From: an uncultured Lachnospiraceae bacterium
Lineage (GTDB): Bacteria > Bacillota > Clostridia > Lachnospirales > Lachnospiraceae
Assembly (NCBI GenBank): GCA_946552115.1
Contig: CAMNRH010000022.1
Coordinates: 1-48,693 of the forward strand
Direction of reading: 5' to 3'
DNA: 48,693 bases
Below are positions 7,465 through 15,854 of this stretch, in pieces (the stretch's first letter is position 1; every line of letters starts with the position of its first letter). Position numbers and translations under genes: made by a program. The notes below the pieces were generated by a model. It was not told the origin of the DNA. It saw only the letters and a list, made by a program, of their open reading frames with translations, and searched no databases.

Positions 7465-8589
7465 TTACCCGGTTTTATTCGTTAAATCTATTCTTATTTT
7501 TTGAACCGAAATATTCTCAAGATAATTCACCAACTCCTCTCCCGCCCCTGCGCGGTTCACCTCATCCTGAATCTTCCCGTACTCCTCGTCCGATTGTACT
7601 GTGAAGTAGTACACCGTAATTTCCGACAGATTATAACCGGATACAGGAAACATCCCCGCCTTATCTATAATCTCTTTCCCGTCTGCATCAACGATTACGC
7701 TCTGCAATGAATCACGCTTCTCATAACCCGGCTGTACTTTCGATTCATCAACCTCATAATTGATTCTCGCTTCATACGGCGTCATCGTAACGGATGAAAT
7801 CACCTCCCCGTTCGGCGCGCTTTCATTTACCGCAATCTCCGCCGTTTCCCCGGTATCCACCGTAACATTCGTATCAAACTCCCAATTCCCTTCTGCAGAA
7901 TAACTATGTAAATTATCAATTGCGTCTATCTTAAGCTTCCAGTGGAATGTATCCGGAATCTCGAAATCACAAATCGGATACAGATTATAATCAATACGGA
8001 ATTGACCAATAAATGTATACTCATCCACATACTTCCCGCGCATGTCAATAGAATTCCAACGGTATTCCTCTCCCGGCCATTCCCATACCTCATATTTTGC
8101 CGGCGTTTTCATAAAATCAAACTCCTGCTCTGCCACAGAAAGATACATACGGTATCCGATGTCGTCATCTCCAAGCATGTTTGATTCCTTTACTTCTTCC
8201 GGAAACGGTTTTTCCGTCTTAATCACCGCCGCGGCATACATTGCTTCCCGATTACTGTAAATCTCTGACAGGGAAATGGTAACCCCGCCTGATACGTTCG
8301 GAGTATTTTCCGTGATAATTTGCGCCATCTTATCAAAATTTCCGGAGTATCTCTGTCCTTCCTGCACCATTTCAAATATATGCCCGATAAGTGGCAGCTT
8401 TGCGGCAAGCACCGGATTTGCGGCAAGAATCCCCGCTGTCAGTATCAGTATTGCCGCGACGGCCGCCCTTTTTATAAGATGCGACTTCATTTTTTCCCGA
8501 TATTCCGTTCTGACTTTCTTCATGCTCTGTTCTACTGCTCCATTTAATCTTTCCACCGGTACAGGAACTTCTTCAAACCTAATTTCCAT
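7465..8589 (-). CDS. DUF4179-type membrane anti-sigma factor
   Basis: This 374-aa protein has a short cytoplasmic N-terminus (about 1-40), one membrane segment (about 43-62, RAAVAAILILTAGILAANPVLAA) and a large extracellular part. The layout and the IFEMVQEGQRYSGNFDKMAQ region match DUF4179 proteins. These are normally encoded directly after an ECF sigma factor and act as its anti-sigma factor and sensor. Its start overlaps the end of the sigma gene by 11 bases, so the pair is coupled. The signal sensed is unknown. Confidence 0.85.
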   Translation of the reverse strand: MEIRFEEVPVPVERLNGAVEQSMKKVRTEYREKMKSHLIKRAAVAAILILTAGILAANPVLAAKLPLIGHIFEMVQEGQRYSGNFDKMAQIITENTPNVSGGVTISLSEIYSNREAMYAAAVIKTEKPFPEEVKESNMLGDDDIGYRMYLSVAEQEFDFMKTPAKYEVWEWPGEEYRWNSIDMRGKYVDEYTFIGQFRIDYNLYPICDFEIPDTFHWKLKIDAIDNLHSYSAEGNWEFDTNVTVDTGETAEIAVNESAPNGEVISSVTMTPYEARINYEVDESKVQPGYEKRDSLQSVIVDADGKEIIDKAGMFPVSGYNLSEITVYYFTVQSDEEYGKIQDEVNRAGAGEELVNYLENISVQKIRIDLTNKTG

Positions 8590-9112
8590 AAACGTAGTCC
8601 TCCTTCAAAATCCCTCTCAGCTCATCCCGCGCACGGCTCAGATATGCTTTCACAGAGCCCTCCGGAGCATTCATAACCTCCGAAATTTCCCTTACAGACA
8701 GCTCGCTGAAGTATTTCAAAATAATAACGGTACGATATTTTGCCGACAGCTGCATAACCGCCGCGTTAATATCACATTTTTCCTCCAGAGAAATTCCCCC
8801 GCACGACTCCTTTTCCGGGAGTTCCTCTAAGGTATCATAATAAGCGCTTTTCTTAAGCTCATCCTGAGACGCATGAATCAGTATTCTTGTAAGCCATGTC
8901 TTAAAATACTCCGGATGCTTTAATGTATGTATCCGGCGGTATGCTTTCAATATGGTGGTTCCCACTGCATCCAGCGCCGTCTCTTCATTTCTTACATATA
9001 AATATGCCGTTTTATACATATATTCCCGATACTCTGAAATAAGCTTTCCGTATGCATCCGGATTCCCTTTTCTTGCTTTTTTTACAAGCTTAAGCTGTTC
9101 TGCTGCATCCAT
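8579..9112 (-). CDS. ECF-type RNA polymerase sigma factor
   Basis: This 177-aa protein has only sigma regions 2 and 4. Region 2 spans about 10-80 (YGKLISEYREYMYKTAYLYVRN... YFKTWLTRILIHAS). Region 4 spans about 115-165 (LSAKYRTVIILKYFSELSVREISEVMNAPEGSVKAYLSRARDEL), a helix-turn-helix that reads the -35 element. The linker EEKCDINAAVMQL is typical of Firmicute ECF factors paired with DUF4179 anti-sigma factors. It is the first gene of a two-gene operon. A promoter resembling ECF consensus lies upstream, so it probably activates itself. Confidence 0.93.
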   Translation of the reverse strand: MDAAEQLKLVKKARKGNPDAYGKLISEYREYMYKTAYLYVRNEETALDAVGTTILKAYRRIHTLKHPEYFKTWLTRILIHASQDELKKSAYYDTLEELPEKESCGGISLEEKCDINAAVMQLSAKYRTVIILKYFSELSVREISEVMNAPEGSVKAYLSRARDELRGILKEDYVYGN

Positions 9113-9173
9113 AGAATATATTTTCCCTCCTTTTTCAAGTGCTTCTATTGATGGAAAGACATCTTTCTACTTA

Positions 9174-9203
9174 TTAGACATTTAAAAGACACATATGGTT
9201 ACA
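9174..9203 (-). promoter_or_regulatory. Candidate ECF-dependent autoregulatory promoter
   Basis: Minus strand: TGTAACC (9197-9203), a 16-base spacer, then TGTCTAA (9174-9180). The AAC core of the -35 and the GTC core of the -10 at this spacing are the ECF sigma pattern, placed about 60 bases before the sigma gene start. Confidence 0.6.
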
Positions 9204-9295
9204 GTTTTTTTGTTTATAAACACAATTATGCCTTTTCAATTTACATCTGACTTACGGCATACTAAAATGCGGGAAAAGGAGGCGGTTATATGAAA

Positions 9296-11710
9296 TTAAT
9301 TTTTCCTGAACTTACCTGTCAGTAACGTCAAATACCTGAGCACTGGTTCTGTAGCAATAGAAAATACAACAAAGAGCATAATACATTCTGTGGACATCCC
9401 TGTAATGGCAAAAAGCTCCGGAAGAAAGAGGCTGCACCCAATAAGCCCTATGATACAGCCAATCCACACTACGATGCGGACGATATTGAAAGGCTGACAT
9501 ATTTTATAGAGAATCATGAACCCTACAATTGCCAGAAGCATTGTCGCCGCGGTAGATATATCTACCGCATCCACATGAAAGGTTTGTCCGAATACCACAA
9601 GCGCGCCTACCGCTATAACATCCGTCAGTCCGGCCGGAAGCGCCTTTAAAAATACATTTGTCAGGAAATGTCCCTGTATCATCTCCTTATTCGGCTGAAG
9701 AGCAAGGAAAAATGCGGGTACTCCAATCGTAAACATACTAATCAGCGATACCTGCGACGGCTCCAGCGGATACTGAATCATAAAAACAACCGCAAACAGG
9801 GACAGCAGAAAAGAAAATATATTTTTAACCAGAAACAGGCTTGCCGAACGCTGGATATTATTCACAACCCTGCGTCCCTCAAGAACTACCGACGGCATAC
9901 AGGCGAAGTTCGATTCCAGCAGCACAACCTGAGAAGCCTGTACTGCCGCGTCGCTTCCCGAAGCCATTGCAACGCTGCAGTCCGCATCCTTAAGAGCCAG
10001 AACGTCATTTACTCCGTCTCCTGTCATGGCAACTGTTCTTCCCTGTTTTTTAAGCGCCTGAACAAACTGCCGCTTCTGCGCCGGGGTAACACGCCCGAAT
10101 ACCGTATATTTTGCAACTGCATTTTCTATATCGCTGTCTGTCTTAAGAGTGGCGGCATCTATATATTCCTCCGCATTCTTAACTCCCGCTTCCTTTGCAA
10201 TCTCCGACACAGTAAGGGGATTATCTCCGGATATTACTTTCACCTCCACGCCCTGCTCTGCAAAATACGCAAAGGTTTCCGGGGCTTCTTTCCGGACCGG
10301 ATTCGCAAGCAGTACGTAAGCGAGCGGACGCACCTTTTCCGTAAGCGCCTTTCCATCCGGCGTTCCCTCATAGCTTCCAAATATAAGCACACGGTATCCT
10401 CTCCCCGCATATTTCTGTATCTCCTCACGGTATCTGTCAAACTCCTCCCTGAGTACGAACTCCGGCGCTCCCATGACATACGCTTTCTCTTCAAACACCG
10501 CGCCGCTGTACTTCGAGGCAGAGGTAAACGGTATGACTTTATCCGCTTTCATTCCGGTACGCTCTGTAAAATATCCTTTCAAGGCCTCCATCGTACTGTT
10601 ATCCGCACTCTGTACGCATACAAAATCACCGATCAGCCTGTTAAGGGGCGGCTGTTCTTTTTCATCATATTCCTCCGTCGGTATTATCTTTTTCACACGC
10701 ATTGTATTTTCCGTAATTGTTCCTGTCTTATCGACGCATAGAACATCAACTCTCGCCAACGTTTCAATACTCTTCATATCATGCAGCAAAACCTTCTTAC
10801 GCGCCAGACGCATGGAGCTTACTGCAAGCGCCACGCTGGCAAGCAGATATAAACCCTCCGGTATCATACCGATGACCGCTGCTACCATAGCGGTAATACT
10901 GTTCCGATAGGATTCATGATTAAAGAAAAAGCTCTGGACAAAAAGGAGGATTCCGATAGGAATCAACACGATGCCCACCAGCTTTACCAGCTTATCGAGA
11001 GAGCGGATCATTTCTGACTGCTCGCCCTTCTGCATTGCTTTCGCCTCCAGTGTGAGTCTGGATATATAAGAATCCTCGCCCACCTCCGTAAGCCTTGCCC
11101 GGCATTCTCCCGCAACAACAAAGCTTCCGGACATCAGCCTGTCCTCCCGGCATTTTGTAATTTCGTCCGATTCCCCGGTAAGAAGCGCCTCCTGCACCTG
11201 TACCTCTCCGCTTACAATAACAGCGTCCGCACAAATCTGATTTCCCGCTCTAAAAATGACAATATCATCCAGCACCAGATTTTCAGACTCCACCTGACTT
11301 ACCCTGCCATCCCGCACAACCTCCGCATGGGGTGCATTCAGCATATTCAGATTATCAAGCACCTTTTTTGCTCGTACTTCCTGAATGATACCAATCAGCG
11401 TATTTGTAATAATCACCGGCAGGAAAGTCAGATTCCGAAAGGAGCCTGCAAGACATAAAAGCACTGCCAGCACAGCAAAAATCAGATTAAAATACGTAAA
11501 TACATTCTCATGAACAATTTCTTTTGTCGTCTGGGAGGGCGGCTCTACCGCACGGTTGCTAAAGCCTGCCTGCGCGTGCTCCCTGACCTGCTCCTCCGTA
11601 AGTCCCGTCTCCGCATCCGGCTGATAACGTGTTACGGACGTCCTCTGAATATTGTTGTCCCGAAAAGCCTCCCGTGTCTCGTTTTCCGCCTTCTTCTGTC
11701 TCCATGCCAT
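9296..11710 (-). CDS. P-type cation ATPase, calcium-type (CtpE-like)
   Basis: This 804-aa membrane pump has all hallmarks: actuator motif LTGES (177-181), phosphorylation site DKTGT (Asp327), TGDGVND in the hinge, and about ten membrane segments. The fourth segment carries GMIPEGL (281-287). The PEGL version is typical of P2-type Ca2+ pumps rather than heavy-metal pumps, which have CPC. There is no metal-binding CxxC domain at the N-terminus. The overall pattern resembles mycobacterial CtpE, a Ca2+ importer; the transported ion is inferred. GGGAGGT lies six bases before the ATG. The gene is single and divergent from the 87-aa hypothetical gene. Several long plus-strand frames inside it are shadows. 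Confidence 0.88.
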   Translation of the reverse strand: MAWRQKKAENETREAFRDNNIQRTSVTRYQPDAETGLTEEQVREHAQAGFSNRAVEPPSQTTKEIVHENVFTYFNLIFAVLAVLLCLAGSFRNLTFLPVIITNTLIGIIQEVRAKKVLDNLNMLNAPHAEVVRDGRVSQVESENLVLDDIVIFRAGNQICADAVIVSGEVQVQEALLTGESDEITKCREDRLMSGSFVVAGECRARLTEVGEDSYISRLTLEAKAMQKGEQSEMIRSLDKLVKLVGIVLIPIGILLFVQSFFFNHESYRNSITAMVAAVIGMIPEGLYLLASVALAVSSMRLARKKVLLHDMKSIETLARVDVLCVDKTGTITENTMRVKKIIPTEEYDEKEQPPLNRLIGDFVCVQSADNSTMEALKGYFTERTGMKADKVIPFTSASKYSGAVFEEKAYVMGAPEFVLREEFDRYREEIQKYAGRGYRVLIFGSYEGTPDGKALTEKVRPLAYVLLANPVRKEAPETFAYFAEQGVEVKVISGDNPLTVSEIAKEAGVKNAEEYIDAATLKTDSDIENAVAKYTVFGRVTPAQKRQFVQALKKQGRTVAMTGDGVNDVLALKDADCSVAMASGSDAAVQASQVVLLESNFACMPSVVLEGRRVVNNIQRSASLFLVKNIFSFLLSLFAVVFMIQYPLEPSQVSLISMFTIGVPAFFLALQPNKEMIQGHFLTNVFLKALPAGLTDVIAVGALVVFGQTFHVDAVDISTAATMLLAIVGFMILYKICQPFNIVRIVVWIGCIIGLIGCSLFLPELFAITGMSTECIMLFVVFSIATEPVLRYLTLLTGKFRKN

Positions 11711-11747
11711 GCTGCAACCTCCCTGTATATGCTCTTATAAATCCCCT

Positions 11748-11776
11748 TTGACTATTTTCCTCTGTTCCGGTATAAT
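11748..11776 (+). promoter_or_regulatory. Sigma-A promoter of the 87-aa gene
   Basis: TTGACT (11748-11753), a 17-base spacer and TATAAT (11771-11776), 38 bases before the start codon. Confidence 0.8.
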
Positions 11777-11814
11777 GCTTCTTAGTATAGAACTGAAAGG
11801 ATGAAAATACGCCT

Positions 11815-12078
11815 ATGTTCCGTTTATGGGGAAAAGAAATCAAAAATAATCACTTAGTGCGCGATACCGTCATTTGTGATGACACAACGGACACGCGCAC
11901 TCATAAAATATTCCATGCCTTAGATGCTATATGCTACGAATTTGATTTAAGCAGGCCTATCTGGCTGGATTCCACAATTGAGGAATTTAAAAGACATGAC
12001 AAGGCCCGTTTTTATCAGGATAATTTTGTAGATTCCATTGATTTTGATTATCTGGAAATCCATATTATCGAAGAATAA
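11815..12078 (+). CDS. Conserved hypothetical protein, 87 aa
   Basis: A small soluble protein rich in charged and aromatic residues (MFRLWGKEIKNNHLVRDTV...FDYLEIHIIEE). I recall similar proteins of the same length in many Lachnospiraceae, all uncharacterised. It has a near-perfect sigma-A promoter. GAAAGGAT lies about 11 bases upstream of the ATG. It converges with the ABC permease gene, which ends four bases beyond. No membrane segment, signal peptide or recognisable catalytic motif is present. Confidence 0.75.
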   Translation: MFRLWGKEIKNNHLVRDTVICDDTTDTRTHKIFHALDAICYEFDLSRPIWLDSTIEEFKRHDKARFYQDNFVDSIDFDYLEIHIIEE

Positions 12079-12082
12079 CGTC

Positions 12083-13492
12083 TTATTCGGTTCGTATCGC
12101 GGCAAGCGGACTTAACTGCATCGCCCTCTTTGCCGGAAAATATCCCGCCATAATCCCTACCAGCATCGCAATTCCCAAAGATACCAGAACAAGCCATATA
12201 GGAATATACGAAATATCTCCGTCAAAGCCCATTGCCGCGCCGTGCCCTGTTATCGCATTAATAACCGCCGACACAAAAAAGCTGAAAATATTGCCGATAA
12301 CTCCTCCGATTAATCCGATGAAAGCCGCCTCCATAAGAAACATCTGTTTAATATTTTTCAAACTGCAGCCTAACACCTTAATAACACCAATTTCCTTTGT
12401 CCTTTCATAAATCGACATCATCATTGTATTTGCAATTCCAATCGCGGCTACAAAAAGCGATACCGCTCCGATCCCGCCGAGAACTGCCTCTATCATAGCG
12501 AATTCTTTCTGCATGCTCTGCAGATATTCCGCATTTGTTTCTACGCTGTACCCCATCTGCCTGATACTGTCCGCTACTTCGTTTACCTGATCAATATCGT
12601 CTACCTTTACCTGCGCTGAGGAATAATAAAAGTCCTTATATGCTTTCCCGGAGCTCGTTGTCGGCTGTCCCGGAATCACCCTTCCGGAAAATTCCTTTTT
12701 CAGTATCGGCACAAGTGTATCCAAATTACAATAAATATAAGACGAATGCGCATTGTAATCATCCGGCGCTCCCTCTACAATACCGCTTGCTTTCACAACA
12801 TGCTTTTTTACCTGTTTTACAGGCTGTGATTCTCCGTCATTTTCTGCGCTGTAATCACTTCCCATGTCCATGTCGCCGGACTGGCTGTTATAATATCCGT
12901 CCTGATCCAGAATCAAAAACAGGGAATCTTTCGCCAGATCAATATTCGGAAGCACTCCTGTTTCCCAGTAGGATTCTCCTCCGCCTTTCTCCTGAAAATC
13001 CGTAATAACCGCATTTCCATACACAAGCTCAAGGGAACTGCTTTCCGCCGGAAGCTTTCCCCCTTCCGCAAGCGGGATCTTTTCTTCCATCAGCCCTTCA
13101 TACGGCATAGCCTTTAAAAAGCCGTAGCCCTCATATCCTCCCTTTAACAGAATGACCGACATCTCGTACACCGGATAAGACGCCTCAACATGCTCCAGCG
13201 TCCCTAATGTTTTTATCAGCTCATCATCAATATACTTGGCGGTATCCTCCGACTCGCTGCCCGATTCGGAATACATGGAATCGCCCGCCGATTCCCCGGT
13301 TACTCTGATGCTGGTAAGACCGCCGGACTGCTCTACCTCCCGGTAGAGCGACTGCTGCATGCCAAGTCCCAGCGAAATCATAACTACGATAGAGGTTGTG
13401 CCGATTACCACTCCGAGAACAGTCAGAAAGGTACGTAATTTACGCCTTTTCAGATTACTCCCACTCATCCTCAGAAGGTCCATCCAACTCAT
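12083..13492 (-). CDS. MacB/FtsX-type ABC transporter permease
   Basis: This 469-aa protein has one membrane helix near the N-terminus (about 20-42, LRTFLTVLGVVIGTTSIVVMISLGLGM), a large extracellular MacB-like periplasmic-core domain (about 50-320), and three C-terminal helices of an FtsX domain (about 330-465, including MMMSIYERTKEIGVIKVLGCS). Such permeases do not form a classical channel; they pass mechanical force outward for export or cell-envelope functions. It is the third gene of the ATPase-adaptor-permease operon. Its ATG overlaps the adaptor gene by 38 bases, with GAGGAGG nine bases upstream. Confidence 0.92.
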   Translation of the reverse strand: MSWMDLLRMSGSNLKRRKLRTFLTVLGVVIGTTSIVVMISLGLGMQQSLYREVEQSGGLTSIRVTGESAGDSMYSESGSESEDTAKYIDDELIKTLGTLEHVEASYPVYEMSVILLKGGYEGYGFLKAMPYEGLMEEKIPLAEGGKLPAESSSLELVYGNAVITDFQEKGGGESYWETGVLPNIDLAKDSLFLILDQDGYYNSQSGDMDMGSDYSAENDGESQPVKQVKKHVVKASGIVEGAPDDYNAHSSYIYCNLDTLVPILKKEFSGRVIPGQPTTSSGKAYKDFYYSSAQVKVDDIDQVNEVADSIRQMGYSVETNAEYLQSMQKEFAMIEAVLGGIGAVSLFVAAIGIANTMMMSIYERTKEIGVIKVLGCSLKNIKQMFLMEAAFIGLIGGVIGNIFSFFVSAVINAITGHGAAMGFDGDISYIPIWLVLVSLGIAMLVGIMAGYFPAKRAMQLSPLAAIRTE

Positions 13493-15062
13493 CTAACAGC
13501 GCCTCCTCCTCATTTCTCATTTTCCTCTTCCTGTTTCTCTTTATAATCGTAATCGCCGCTCCAATCGCTGCAATTACGGCAATTGCACCAATGGCAATCG
13601 GAAATAACGGAAACTTTGTTTCCTCTTCCTCTCCCATCTCTTCCAGCATTCCGATATCCTCTGCCGCTTCCTCCGTAACCTCAAGCTCCAGCTCCTCTTT
13701 CTTATCCGAAACCTTACCGGATTCATCCTCATAGCTTAAGGTCATCGTAACCTTTGCCGGTCCCCCCGACACTTTCGTTCCCTCCAGCATCGCGTCAATG
13801 GATGCCGTCGCTCCCGAATCAATATTGCCTACAAAAACCTCTTCTGTCGCTATATTTTCACCCTCGAACGTCGCTTTCACATTATAGAGCTTCACCCGCC
13901 CAAGATTATACAGGCTGAACATTACATTCGCCTCGTTTCCTGCCGGAATGCTGGCAGGATTAATCTCAAACTGGCTGAATTCAAACCGCACATTCTGCTT
14001 TACCGGAATCGAAAGACTGGAGGAAGATTCCACCTGCGATCCGCTGCCGTCCTCATACTTCATAGAAAGCTCAACGCTGTACGGCTTCTGGAGCAAATCT
14101 GCTTTCGCATTCAGCTCCATAGAAATATCCGCGGTTCCTCCCGCCGCTATTCCGTCCAGATAAACCGTACTGGATCCTGACGACGGAAGAAACGCAGGCG
14201 CCGTCGTCTGCTCATCCTCACCCTCGCTCGGCGCGGTAATATCAAACAGCATATTTTGTACTTTCGCGGTTTTCGATGTGTTCTGCAAATGTACAATCAG
14301 TGTAAAATCCTTTCCTGCCCGCACCTCTTTCGGATTGGTGGCAAAGCCTGTAACAATGACGCGGGGAACCGATGAAGAATCCTCTCCTCCCCCGCCTCCT
14401 CCGTCACTGTACCCCGGATCGCCGTTGCTTATGTCTCCACCGTCTGAGGAGCCGCCGTCCTCCGGATTTTTATCTCCTCCCGTGCCGTCGTCTCCGTCAT
14501 CCGACTCTTCCTTTGCAGTCGTATTTACATAGATCCTCTGTGTTTTCACATCTTCCCCGTCGACGGAAATCACAAATTGAAGCGTGTACCTCTGCGTCGG
14601 TATATCTTCACGCTGCGTAAACTTAAAGGAAAAATCAACCGTTTGTCTTGAGCTTAACTTCTTCGTCTTCCACTTATACTCCTGATACTCTGTCTTAAAC
14701 GGCCATTCTTTATATTTATCCTGAAGTTCTGCTCTTACGCTTACGCTCTTCATATCCTTTTTAGAATTATTCGTCAGGGAAAATTCCCATTTTTTCGATT
14801 CTCCGGCTTTATAAGTCGGAACCTTATTATTTTTAGAGGAAAGCGTGAGATCCTTCTCCGTTACCCCTGATTCATTTTCCGTTTCCTGCTCCCCGGCCAC
14901 TTTCCCCTCATTATCCTCCGTGTGAATTTCAAGATTTCCACTATCGTCCACAGCTGCCGCCATAAGCTTCCCGGACGGTACAAGGGTAACGGCCAGAATC
15001 ACCGCAAGCAGCCCTGATATGTATCTCCATACTGATTTCCTTTCCCTACTCCTGTTCTTCAT
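13455..15062 (-). CDS. Membrane-anchored surface adaptor, COG1361-like
   Basis: This 535-aa protein has a signal peptide (about 1-36, ending near LMAAA). Three Ig-like or CARDB-like beta domains follow: about 65-180 (TLSSKNNKVPTYKAGESKKWEFSLTNNS), 235-350 (VTGFATNPKEVRAGKDFTLIVHLQN) and 355-460 (FEINPASIPAGNEANVMFSLYN). A Gly/Asp/Ser linker (about 185-230) joins the first two. A C-terminal membrane helix (about 487-509) is followed by a basic-then-acidic tail. It matches the COG1361 S-layer-like proteins encoded beside MacB-type transporters in Firmicutes. It probably takes the place of the membrane-fusion protein that Gram-negative systems use, which is an inference. It overlaps the genes on both sides (17 and 38 bases). 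Confidence 0.8.
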   Translation of the reverse strand: MKNRSRERKSVWRYISGLLAVILAVTLVPSGKLMAAAVDDSGNLEIHTEDNEGKVAGEQETENESGVTEKDLTLSSKNNKVPTYKAGESKKWEFSLTNNSKKDMKSVSVRAELQDKYKEWPFKTEYQEYKWKTKKLSSRQTVDFSFKFTQREDIPTQRYTLQFVISVDGEDVKTQRIYVNTTAKEESDDGDDGTGGDKNPEDGGSSDGGDISNGDPGYSDGGGGGGEDSSSVPRVIVTGFATNPKEVRAGKDFTLIVHLQNTSKTAKVQNMLFDITAPSEGEDEQTTAPAFLPSSGSSTVYLDGIAAGGTADISMELNAKADLLQKPYSVELSMKYEDGSGSQVESSSSLSIPVKQNVRFEFSQFEINPASIPAGNEANVMFSLYNLGRVKLYNVKATFEGENIATEEVFVGNIDSGATASIDAMLEGTKVSGGPAKVTMTLSYEDESGKVSDKKEELELEVTEEAAEDIGMLEEMGEEEETKFPLFPIAIGAIAVIAAIGAAITIIKRNRKRKMRNEEEALLDELDGPSEDEWE

Positions 15063-15768
15063 TTTGCCTCGTCCTTTCCTTTTGGTTATTTTCTATTTTT
15101 AAGATTTTTCCGTCGCTGATATGGAAAACCCTGTCTGCATAGGTTGCCAGGTGCGCATCGTGGGTTACCATAACCAGCGTCTTATTCTGCTCCTTTACCA
15201 CCCGCTTCATCAGCTGCATAACCTCTTCTGAGGTATGTGAGTCAAGATTTCCTGTAGGCTCGTCGGCAAAAATAATCTTTGGATTCACCACAAGCGCCCT
15301 TGCCACTCCGACACGCTGCTGCTGTCCGCCTGACATCTGATTTGGGAAATGCTTTTTATGCTTCCTGAGATTCACAAGATCAAGCATCCGTTCCGCTTTC
15401 CTGATCCGCACATTCCGCGGAACCTTCCGAAAGCTTAAGGGGAGGGCCACATTCTCGACCGCATTCATCGTTCCCAGCAAATGAAAGGACTGGAATATAA
15501 ATCCTACATTCTCACGCCGGAACTTTACAAGCTGCTCTTCATTCATCTTCTCTATATGCTCTCCCGCAATAACTACATTGCCTTTTGTAGGCTTCTCAAG
15601 TCCCGCCAGCATATTAAGAAGCGTTGATTTCCCGGAACCGGAGGTCCCTACTATCGCACAAAACTCGCCGCGGAAAATATCAAAATCCACACCGTCAAGC
15701 GCCCGGACAATCTCCTCCCCAACCCGGTAAAGCTTATATAGATTTCTTACCTGGATTACTTTTTCCAT
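15046..15768 (-). CDS. ABC transporter ATPase, MacB/LolD type
   Basis: This 240-aa nucleotide-binding subunit has Walker A GTSGSGKST (41-49), Q-loop Gln93, signature MSGGQ (145-149) and Walker B IIFADE (165-170) followed by the LolD-family PTGNLDS. The best match is the MacB/LolD/YtrE class, which works with FtsX-type permeases such as the one two genes downstream. It is the first gene of the three-gene operon. No substrate can be inferred; relatives export antimicrobial peptides or act in envelope stress. Confidence 0.94.
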   Translation of the reverse strand: MEKVIQVRNLYKLYRVGEEIVRALDGVDFDIFRGEFCAIVGTSGSGKSTLLNMLAGLEKPTKGNVVIAGEHIEKMNEEQLVKFRRENVGFIFQSFHLLGTMNAVENVALPLSFRKVPRNVRIRKAERMLDLVNLRKHKKHFPNQMSGGQQQRVGVARALVVNPKIIFADEPTGNLDSHTSEEVMQLMKRVVKEQNKTLVMVTHDAHLATYADRVFHISDGKILKIENNQKERTRQNEEQE

Positions 15769-15806
15769 AAAAAGACCCTCCTCATCTATATTTTACATTA
15801 TAATCC

Positions 15807-15848
15807 AAAAAAAGAAATACTTCCGGTAAAAATTATGAAGTATTTCTT
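15807..15848 (-). terminator. Intrinsic terminator of the Na/Pi transporter gene
   Basis: Minus strand: a 12-bp stem (15837-15848 with 15812-15823) and a U run. It lies just beyond the stop at 15855 and before the ABC operon. Confidence 0.85.
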
Positions 15849-15854
15849 AAGATT

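Noticed and set aside
9668-10741. 357-codon plus-strand open frame
   Set aside because: Antisense to the P-type ATPase gene, low-complexity basic composition, no ribosome binding site or family resemblance.
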